Assembly: GCF_000524195.1 (NCBI RefSeq)
Contig: NW_020170411.1
Location: 91,316 to 155,315, forward strand
Length of the DNA: 64,000 nucleotides
Direction: 5' to 3'
Source of the DNA: Echinococcus granulosus
Lineage: Eukaryota > Platyhelminthes > Cestoda > Cyclophyllidea > Taeniidae
Under the pieces are notes generated by a model, which saw only the letters and a program-made list of their open reading frames with translations, was not told the DNA's origin and ran no database searches. The position numbers and the translations under genes are program-made. Of the stretch, positions 56,523 through 64,000 are shown piece by piece (position 1 is the stretch's first letter; each line of letters begins with the position of its first letter).

Positions 56523-56850
56523 ACTCACCGAGAAGGGTTCGTCGTGAGAATGAGGATTCCAGGGGGTGATATCGTCCTCGGATGGGTAACCTCACTGGCG
56601 GAATTCTAAGTTACCTCCATGGCTTTGGTGGGTTCCGCAAGCTCAACCAACAGTAAAGCAACACTTGGTCAACACTAGCAGAATTAGAGGGCTGCTGAGT
56701 GGCTTTAAGAAAGGCCCTGGTGGAGACGAGCAATGCATTTTTTCTGCCAGCGAGCAAGTTTGCGTGGAGCGGTAGGGAGATTGACGGGTACGTGGTGATG
56801 GGGCGGGCCTCAGGGACGTTGCATTTACCTCCGATGAAACAACGCATTAC
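56523..56850 (-). other. possible minus-strand coding exons, family unknown
   Basis: From 56847 downward the minus strand stays open for 78 codons with many C/T third positions (GGKCNVPEARPITTYPSI). A further short block near 56527-56600 reads EDDITPWNPHSHDEPFS before a GTGAGT donor. The text looks coding, but exon joins could not be fixed: the only candidate introns are 24-38 nt and ambiguous in phase. No family is recognised. Confidence 0.22.
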
Positions 56851-56980
56851 TGAACTTCAAATGTGTTGGCTTGGAATCTTCCTCCAGCCACTTATGGGGG
56901 AGATCCCTTATCGCTGACCATCAGTCAACTCTGTCAGCGTCCCCACTGATAAACAAGGAATCATTTTGAAAAGAAGATAA

Positions 56981-57160
56981 TCAGGTGGACGCGGCACGCG
57001 TTCTGAGGAGCCACGCCAGAAATGGGGCATAAATACACCCACCAATAAGACAGATAACACAAGCAAGTCTGAGAGTAGCTTTATTTCCGTGAGATGCAGA
57101 GACAACTGATGTTCCTTGGTAAGCGCCACGCGGAATCATTGAAGTAAACTGATCAAGCAT
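56981..57160 (-). CDS. small single-pass membrane protein candidate, COX7C-like
   Basis: A 59-codon open frame from ATG at 57160. The N-terminal 20 residues are weakly basic and amphipathic (MLDQFTSMIPRGAYQG), like a mitochondrial presequence. A hydrophobic helix follows (LACVICLIGGCIYAPFLAWLL) and the end is basic. Size, the NK...G...APF pattern and the location of the helix resemble cytochrome c oxidase subunit VIIc, whose human form has NKW...GSGFAAPF. The match is short and from memory, so identity is uncertain, and chance cannot be excluded for a frame this small. Confidence 0.3.
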   Translation of the reverse strand: MLDQFTSMIPRGAYQGTSVVSASHGNKATLRLACVICLIGGCIYAPFLAWLLRTRAAST

Positions 57161-58175
57161 ACTTAACAAATCAGCAGCCACAAATGATAACGAAAAAGAG
57201 ACATCAAAACCATAAATCTAAACACCCTCTTGATTAGAACACTTCCTGCACCAATAAACATTTTCCCCCGAACTCAAAGTTCATTTCAAAGGAAATTGAA
57301 TGAATTTGTGGGGTGAAAAAAAATTCTCTTCGATCATCGCCAATAGTGTCGGCGTTAGGCAAAGTAGTATGTAATAAAAAAGTTAAGAAAATGGGAAGGG
57401 AGATCGTAGGCAAAATTTTATTTTGCATCTGCTAAAAGTTGGGATGTTTTCCTTTTTCAGTACAAACCCAGCATCCTTTCTATAAATTGGCACAAGTGAT
57501 TTGCCCCCAAAGACTAGTACGTACCGCGCTGTTATTTGGCTAACTACTTATGCAAAGCAAAGGCTAGTGACGGTGACAGATCAGCGGGATCACAATACGT
57601 TCTAAATTGCTCAAAATAAGCAGACATATTTATTGCAGCAACCAGTTGAATTACAACAGTAATCTCTATTTGCAGGATGTCTGTGCAATATATCTTGTTT
57701 AAGCCACCTAGGTGAATCCATTAGGTCGTTGTCCGACATTCGATTCTCTGTTAAGTTGTCATTGTTGAGATCCTTCGCCGCATTTTTAAGGTACTTCCCC
57801 TGATTTAAGATAAGCGATTTTTTCAGTTTTTTGGGGCTTTACTAACGTTATGCCCAAACTTTACCTGGTAACTCATTTTCATATTTTAATAAGTATTTTC
57901 GGGCACGTTGTTATTCCTCTGTTGCTTTAAGCCCCTTTTTTAATCCTGCAGTGCCTTTTACTCGCATTGTATTCTTTCTCTGGCATGCTTTTAACTGGAA
58001 TTTATCTAGTTGCCTTTTCTAGTCGGCTGTTCAAAATGTTGTTGCATGATCGAAATCTTATTCGCTTGTATATATTCTTTCTAATCTAGTGTGGGTAGAA
58101 GGCCGTCTGCATCTTTAAATGCATTTCTTTTTTTTGCTAACGTATCTGTCTTTGTGGACCTTCAGCGTCTCGACC

Positions 58176-58919
58176 ATGACCCTTGCACATGCACAGTATT
58201 CTTCTGGAGTACCGAGTAAGTATTGGTTTTACTTTCATCCCCTGACGATGAAGGTTTTTATTGTAACTCAACTGTATACATAGCAAAATTAGTTGGTAAA
58301 ATAAACAAACCCTTAACAGAGTAGAACTCCTAGATAAGGATATTTTATACTCCCCATTCGACTATTTGGCCGTTTTTCAATAAACTGAAGTTATTTATGT
58401 CAATTGATTAAGTTTGGTTTCAAGTTTTGCCCCAATATTTTGGTGTTTTAACAAAACCCTTTTTCTAGAAAATCATAGGCATTTATATTCCGCCTTTCAG
58501 CTCATACGACGGTTGTCATTCAGCAGCCATCCACCTTATCCTCTCGCTCCCAACAGATTTTTTGTCCAACTTGTAACCGTCCAGTTGTTACAAAAGTGAA
58601 TCATCAGAGCGGAAGACTTACCTGGCTTTCTTGCTGCCTCATTTTTGTTTTGGGGTAAGTCCTTACTTGTAGATTGTGACTAACCGTGTATAAGTGCAGT
58701 ATTCGCTTGTTTAGGCGCATCTATCTGATAATCTTTTTCTATATAAGGGTATTTATTAATACCACTGCTATCAGAATGCCTTTAGGTACACTTGAACTTT
58801 GTTTTGACAGTGGACCATTTTTTTGCTGCCTGATTCCTTTCTGCTGTCTTCCGTGCAAGGATGTGGAGCATCAGTGTCCAGACTGCCATCGAGTGCTGGG
58901 CATCTACAGGCGCCTTTAA
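58176..58919 (+). CDS. LITAF-domain membrane protein (LITAF/CDIP family)
   Basis: Member of the LITAF/CDIP family, monotopic zinc-binding proteins on the cytosolic face of late endosomes and lysosomes. Exons 58176-58215, 58501-58654 and 58811-58919 give a complete 100-residue protein. A short N-terminus (MTLAHAQYSSGVP) precedes the split zinc site: Cys35 and Cys38 in FCPTC, and Cys87 and Cys90 in HQCPDC. Between them lies the hydrophobic membrane-inserting stretch (LSCCLIFVLG, then FFCCLIPFCC). The family end motif LGIYRRL is intact. The N-terminal region is short and lacks the PPxY/PTAP motifs of vertebrate LITAF. The 285- and 156-nt introns have standard GT-AG ends. A second copy of the last exon faces it at 62008-62116. 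Confidence 0.92.
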
Positions 58920-60159
58920 GTTTGCTTACCTCCCAACCTAGAGTTGCGACCAATCAGGCATCATTCGCTCACCGACAGCTGATACAATCAACTTCTTTGC
59001 CAATTACCAAATAAGATCTGGTTTTGCTTTTCCCACTTGTGTCTTTTGACAAAACTCTCTTAAGACCGGGATAAAGGTCGCGCAACCTCTGTCTTGCTCT
59101 TACTGAAGCATGATTTTCCAAAAATTGCTTTTCTGGTACCTAAAAAGGGGCGTAGGCTCGTTCAAAAATAGTAGGGTAGTTTACTTTCATCTTATCTGCA
59201 GCAGGATTGGTAGCCGGGATCCACGCGTTGTTTGCCTGATATTAGAGGTGAGATGTTAGCAGCAGCGATCGTCTGGACATTCGTTTTCTAACTTTGTTAA
59301 TCATCTTCATACATAAGCTTAATTCCATGCTAGTTTATTTTATGGAAGGTTACAGGGCCTCATCCCTCTTGCTGCCTTTAATGGGGTGCTGAATGTCTTT
59401 TAGGAAGTGCAAATTCCGCGAATTTCGGACGCCTCATTGCCTTCAAGGGGGAGGTGATGTACTTTATGGGAGGGGCTAGTACTCAATTGTGAATTGCTGC
59501 TATCAAGTAGAAAGAGTGGATATACAGACGGCTTCAGGTCGCGTTAAAGGGCTTAACGTAACGCAGATGTGGGGTGTGCGCTAGCGCTACTAGTAACGCT
59601 CACGTTAGGCGGGCGTGGGTGCCATGGCAATGAGTCGGAGTCGTCATTGTACTTCGGGCCATTGTTTCCTTCGCGTCGCAAGACATGCATTTAATTCAAA
59701 AGAGGTGAAATTTCGGTAAGGTAATTTTACTATTAGTTGAGAGGCCGATCGGGATCTCCCCGTAAAACACCTTCAATTTGTGCATGAATAGAGTATACAT
59801 AAATAAGCTGCTTCTTTATGCTGGTTAGGAGTGTTTTGTAGATAGAGCCATTACCTTTACCAATTCAGAATTGTCTTTTTGTAAATGTTTACGCTGCCTT
59901 TGAACTTACTAGTTCTAGAATTTACAACCAAAGTTAAGGGATCTCTTATAACCATCCATAATGTTTTCCTTTGCTTAGAGAATCCGATTTTGGTAACTTA
60001 CTGGAAGGTGCATTTATCCATGAATTAATACGAAATTCCGATGTTTAAATGCATCTATAAACACCACAGAAGCTTTTTTTGGTGCAGTATCGATGATAAC
60101 TACTTAGTCATGTTAGAGAATAAAACTACTTTTAGATCCCATTTTTTATAAGGAACATT

Positions 60160-60289
60160 TGTAATACGCTGGTCCTTTAACTCTCGGTTTTGATAAAGGG
60201 GACTTTGTGGCTCTACCATTGCGTCTTTGCGGGATGAGTTGGCTCCTACAACATGCCAGTAGCCTTCAGGGAAGTCTCGAGTAGCAATA
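60160..60289 (-). mobile_element. solo-LTR-like element, copy C (internally deleted)
   Basis: Both ends of the LTR family are recognisable: TGTAATACG on the plus-strand left side, then CTCTCGGTTTTG, ATGCCAGTAGCC and GTCTCGAGTAGC. About 60 bases of the middle are missing compared with copy D. CATT repeats at 60156-60159 and 60290-60293 flank it, as expected for a 4-bp target-site duplication. Confidence 0.7.
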
Positions 60290-61143
60290 CATTGCTATGA
60301 TGACGCAAATGACATAAAAAAAATCACGGATTCTAAAAAATAACAACGGTATCGTCAAACTAGGCAAAGTCATGTTTGCACAATCAAAAGAAATTAAAAG
60401 TGGTATAATTGTAAATTGTATTATTGTGGTACAGGTTTAATCAAGTTTAGAGGCTATAGCAATGGATATGCGTCAAGGGAGGTTTTCACAACGAAATCAC
60501 CGCCGCAGATATCTTGAAAATTAATTGCTGGTGGCCGTTGAGGCATGTTAAAGGGATGTGCAAAGTAAACTAAGTCCCTGCGGATCATCCACTTTAAGTA
60601 GCTCAATTTGGGCCTTTAAAAGGTCTTTAGCAGGAATCCAATTAGTGAATGCACTTCAATGCCTAGCAAGCAGTTCTCTTCATTTTCGAATACTGCTTCT
60701 GCTAGCTAGCGCGGTGCTTTCAGAATACTTCTGCTAATAGCAAACTGAAGTCCCCGAGAGGACACTTTTTGCGGAACACTAAGCTTGAAAAAGACTTTGT
60801 CACATTTCAGCAAACATGACTTTCCACTAATGTAAATGACACTTGTGAGACGATGGAAATCTAAATGACTGCATCTGAAGAAATCGAAACTTGCAATGTT
60901 TTAAACTATATCGATAATTTCGAAGATGAGAAGCCATTTGTGCTTCAGAACTGGTCATGCCATCAAAGCACTACTTTTTAGGCTTTTCAGTAGTATGCGC
61001 GCAACTGTTCCTGCAAAACAACGTGAGTTATAGAGGAATGAGTCGCACATCTTCATCTTGACACAACGTTAGCTCATTTGCTCCTTCCCTGCTCTTAAGC
61101 TTTTTTATAAAATTATATTGGTCTCCATATAAACCGTTCCTAG

Positions 61144-61340
61144 TGTAATACGATAGTGGTTTATCCCTCGGTTCTGGTGAGGCGCCACTTTTGCACTTTG
61201 AACTAGCCCCCTTGTACCTCGCCGGGTGGGCTGGCCTTTGGGCCATGCCAGTAGCCCAGACACCTTCTCCGTGCTGAATATATATATTCTGCCCGAGTAT
61301 TGTGTCTTCTTTCGTCTTCAGGCAGTCTCGGGACGCTACA
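61144..61340 (-). mobile_element. solo-LTR-like element, copy D
   Basis: A 197-bp element closely matching copy A in inverted orientation. On the minus strand it begins TGTAGCGTCCCGAG and ends GTATTACA. Perfect CTAG repeats at 61140-61143 and 61341-61344 flank it. An AATATATATATT tract could act as a TATA-like element, and CCCGAG/CTCGGG form a potential 6-bp stem. No internal retroelement genes are adjacent. Confidence 0.85.
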
Positions 61341-62007
61341 CTAGTTGCTTAATATGAGCCAAGGCCGGTTGTAAACTTACTAAGGCTGCACTAACCCGTA
61401 TTTGAAAGAAGGGGATTCAAGCGGAAGATAGAGTTTACTGAAATCAGAAAAGTTTTAATGAAAAACCCAAATGCAGAATTCTTCAGATAAAAATACCTCT
61501 TTTTCCGAATTTCGTTCAAGTACTTCGGAATGCTAATCATGTTGGTTTCCCAAAAGTCGTTTAACGAATGGTGTAATACTTCTCAAAAAAAAAACGCCAA
61601 AGTAGATTTGAGTCAAATCTTAGTGGTAAATGCACAGAAACGCGTAAGATTTATCCCACAAGTAGAGCCACCTCCGCTATAACAAGCCACCCAAGACCCA
61701 GTTTGTTATTTTTTGCTATTCGCTGGCCCCAGCACCCACTGATGTGCTTAGCTCAACTTCCATTACTTATTCAGACAGCACCATGAAAGGTCCCACATTG
61801 TTATAAGGCGTGAGGTGGAGTACGGGGACGAGTATGTACTTGCCTAACATAGGAACATTCCTTGACAAGAATCGGTGTATTCGCACGGGATAGAATAAAT
61901 CAATGGGCACACTTTTAACAAACTGTAAAGCAAAGGAGATGAATCAGGTACATTATAGGATAGGAGTAATGGGATTGTCATCCGAGGAGCAGCGCCTACA
62001 GCAGGAT

Positions 62008-62116
62008 TCAGAGGCGCTGGTGGGAGCCCAAAAAGCGACCGCAGATGGGACAAAGGTGCTCCACGTCCTTACACGGAGGACAGCAGAGAGGAATCAGGCA
62101 ACAGAACAGGGGTCCG
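62008..62116 (-). CDS. last exon of a second LITAF-domain gene (partial)
   Basis: A 109-base terminal exon, the same length as the last exon of the LITAF-like gene at 58811-58919 and entering in the same phase. It is preceded by a good acceptor (TTTTTTTAG on the minus strand). The encoded 35 full codons match 25 of 35 residues of that exon: FCCLIPLCC, CKDVEHLCPICGRFLG, then a stop. The zinc ligands CPIC are kept; the usual Tyr near the end is His. Upstream exons, expected at higher coordinates, were not found before the window ends, so they lie beyond it or the exon is a relic. An intact frame and splice site favour a working gene. Confidence 0.75.
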
Positions 62117-64000
62117 CTAAAAAAAGTAGCAAAGGGCCTCTTTTCCATTTCCTTCCAATTTTGTACAGCAAAGCACTGGAAAGCCATGGAGTTAAGTGCT
62201 GGAAAGTAGCAACTATACATACAGTAAGGCACTATTTATCAGATGAAAATATTTCCCTCGTAAGTGATATTAAATAGGTGTCAGATAAACAGTTTGTCAA
62301 TGTAAATTGCTAAGACTTTACAACAATGTGGAGCTGCAGGGCGGTAGCGTCGCATGCTAGGTGGAACGTCAGCTAATCGCAAAATTCAAAGCCCCTACAT
62401 ACTCCTGTGAGTAATGAGATTCTTTGCCATCACCTACTTATCCTCACTAAATGAAAGGACGGCGTAAAGCTAATCACGTCTTTTACCATCTACCATACTA
62501 CGGCATGAAAATGGCGCATTCTCAAAACTAATTAAAGGAGCAACATTCTGAAACATTGGCCTAAAATATAGTTCTGAGGCAAGGCTAACAATGATGTAAG
62601 GCCTTCAAATAAGGACATTGTCAGAAAGATCGATCACAATCCACTGGCAGACCCCGACCTGCATTCGTTAAAATAAACGATGCCAACAGATTGCACCACA
62701 GCCTTGGGTAATTTACTGTGGAAAGCAAGAGCAGTTTTTAAGGCTTTTGAGCGTGACGAGTCGTCAACAATGAACTGACCAAGACCCTCCTCAAAGAGAG
62801 TATGCAAATGTGTGCTGCTACTGCTAACTAGCCAAATAGTATCACTAACTTAGCTAACGTGACTGAACTTGCGGTGGCCATTGATCCGCGTTTATGGGTA
62901 TGGCTGTCTACTGATCACACACTTTTCAACCCTTTGAAAAGAGCAAAAGGATTTTTACCATTTTGAACGTCGTCAGTGCATGAGATACCTTAGTTTGGCA
63001 GTGATTAAAAAGTGGAACTCCAGTAGCGAAAACGAATGTGATTCAGGGTGAGCCCATTGTTTGGATGAAAGAAGGCGATGTGCAGTGGATTAGTGCCTGC
63101 TAATGTCGATTCAGCGATTTGGAGCACAAACACGCACACAGACCCTAGCAGTGGGCGCGGACACAAGTACTCACAGAAGAGATGCACGAATCGAGGCGAG
63201 GCACAGCGTGACCCACCGATGGTCACTGAAGTATCCCACTGCTTGTCGGATTAATTCTGGTAACTAAATCTGTGACGAGCACATGCCCACGCACTGCCAG
63301 AAGTTCAAATGTCACACTGTGTCATATAATTCAAGCTCACACACCCACAAAAGATGTTCCGACTCACCTTGCATTTCATACACAGACATCTGAACTACTT
63401 TCTAGCTAGTCAAGACTCAAGCATCGATTAATCTAAATTGTCGCAAGTTTCAATGCGTTACATGCAAGTGCCAATAGCTATCATGAAATAGTTTAACAAC
63501 GCATGTATTCAAATCAAGTGCCCGTTCGATTTCGATTCTGGGCTAATCACTAGCACAAATGCTTAGTTTTAGAGTGATGCATCAGAAAAACAAGGCGCCG
63601 GACAACTTCGGGTGGGAGAGCACGGATACGTGAATGCATGCATCTACACATGTGATCACCACCGGGCATGGGACTTAGTCCACACCATAGGCGGCCAACT
63701 GAAGTGTCGCAGCCGCAAAAGAAGGCCCATTGAAAGGTGGAGAGCATTCCACGATTAGCAGCCATGGTTTGCTAAATCAAGCACAGTCCCGATTACAAAT
63801 CAGAGATGAATTGACGCAACGAATGCTTCCTCCTGGACATTGAGTGTGCAAAAGTAGGAGAACATGAATGTGAATGAAAGTAAAGCATCAAAGGTGCTTG
63901 ATGTATGAGGTGTCAAAGCCTTGTCCACGGAACTCAAGCAGTACACATGTCAGATGAGAGTGTGGTGGAAAGAAGGGGAGAAGGTAGGAGGATGAATTGG
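62117..64000. other. region upstream of the second LITAF exon, no gene identified
   Basis: If the second LITAF gene is intact, this is its intron. I looked on the minus strand for the middle exon with FCPTC and did not find it. Open frames at 63005-63226 and 63550-63765 (minus) match no family I know. Confidence 0.45.

Larger units (their letters stand above)
55716..58175. other. WDR26 3' region and intergenic DNA before the LITAF-like gene
   Basis: Starts with the probable 3' untranslated region of WDR26; the plus-strand open frame at 55775-56107 shows no family match. Two weak minus-strand coding candidates lie at 56523-56850 and 56981-57160 and are listed separately. From about 57430 to 58170 the sequence is AT-rich without features. 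Confidence 0.4.
58920..62007. other. spacer between the two tail-to-tail LITAF-like genes
   Basis: No gene recognised. Two LTR-like elements (60160-60289 and 61144-61340) lie in it. A GC-richer patch is present at about 59520-59680. A spacer with repeats between facing copies would fit an inverted duplication followed by insertions, but the order of events is inference. Confidence 0.5.

Noticed and set aside
61028..61246. 72-codon minus-strand open frame
   Set aside because: It is the LTR-like element read in one frame, not a gene.
61903..62277. 124-codon plus-strand open frame
   Set aside because: Antisense shadow of the second LITAF terminal exon.

Overview
The window looks like nuclear DNA of a flatworm (Platyhelminthes). 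A parasitic tapeworm is my best guess, but this is inference from genome style. Genes are split into many exons with GT-AG introns, and several introns are only 32-42 nt. Intergenic DNA is AT-rich and long. The protein set is animal-specific (Delta, WDR26, EXOSC8, SET, LITAF). There is no bacterial-type operon and no viral genome. I rebuilt gene models by hand by matching splice sites and reading phase; every listed exon joins in frame.

Layout. 1-15.3 kb: a gene-poor stretch with no convincing gene. 15.3-21.2 kb (+): a complete ten-exon Delta-type Notch ligand. 22.9-24.3 kb (+): a decayed, apparently intronless copy of the alpha-1,6-fucosyltransferase gene (FUT8), interrupted by a 199-bp solo-LTR-like element. 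24.3-27.9 kb: intergenic DNA with a second LTR copy and possible coding debris. 27.9-30.2 kb (+): endonuclease V. 30.2-34.5 kb: intergenic, with a GC-rich island. 34.5-45.0 kb (-): four genes in tandem on the minus strand, in transcription order EXOSC8/RRP43 (exosome), ZCCHC17/pNO40-like (S1 plus CCHC), acyl-protein thioesterase, and SET/TAF-I histone chaperone. 48.1-55.7 kb (+): a twelve-exon WDR26 orthologue with a long low-complexity insertion. 55.7-58.2 kb: weak minus-strand coding candidates. 58.2-58.9 kb (+): a complete three-exon LITAF-domain gene. 62.0-62.1 kb (-): the last exon of a LITAF paralogue facing it tail to tail, with two more LTR copies between them.

The genes belong to separate cell functions: Notch signalling, inosine-nucleic-acid processing, RNA decay and ribosome biogenesis, protein depalmitoylation, chromatin, ubiquitin ligase scaffolding, and endolysosomal membranes. 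I see no sign that they form one pathway. The most notable non-genic content is a small TG...CA repeat family with 4-bp target-site duplications (four copies), one of which sits inside the FUT8 pseudogene, and a pair of inverted 63-nt tRNA-SINE-like repeats.
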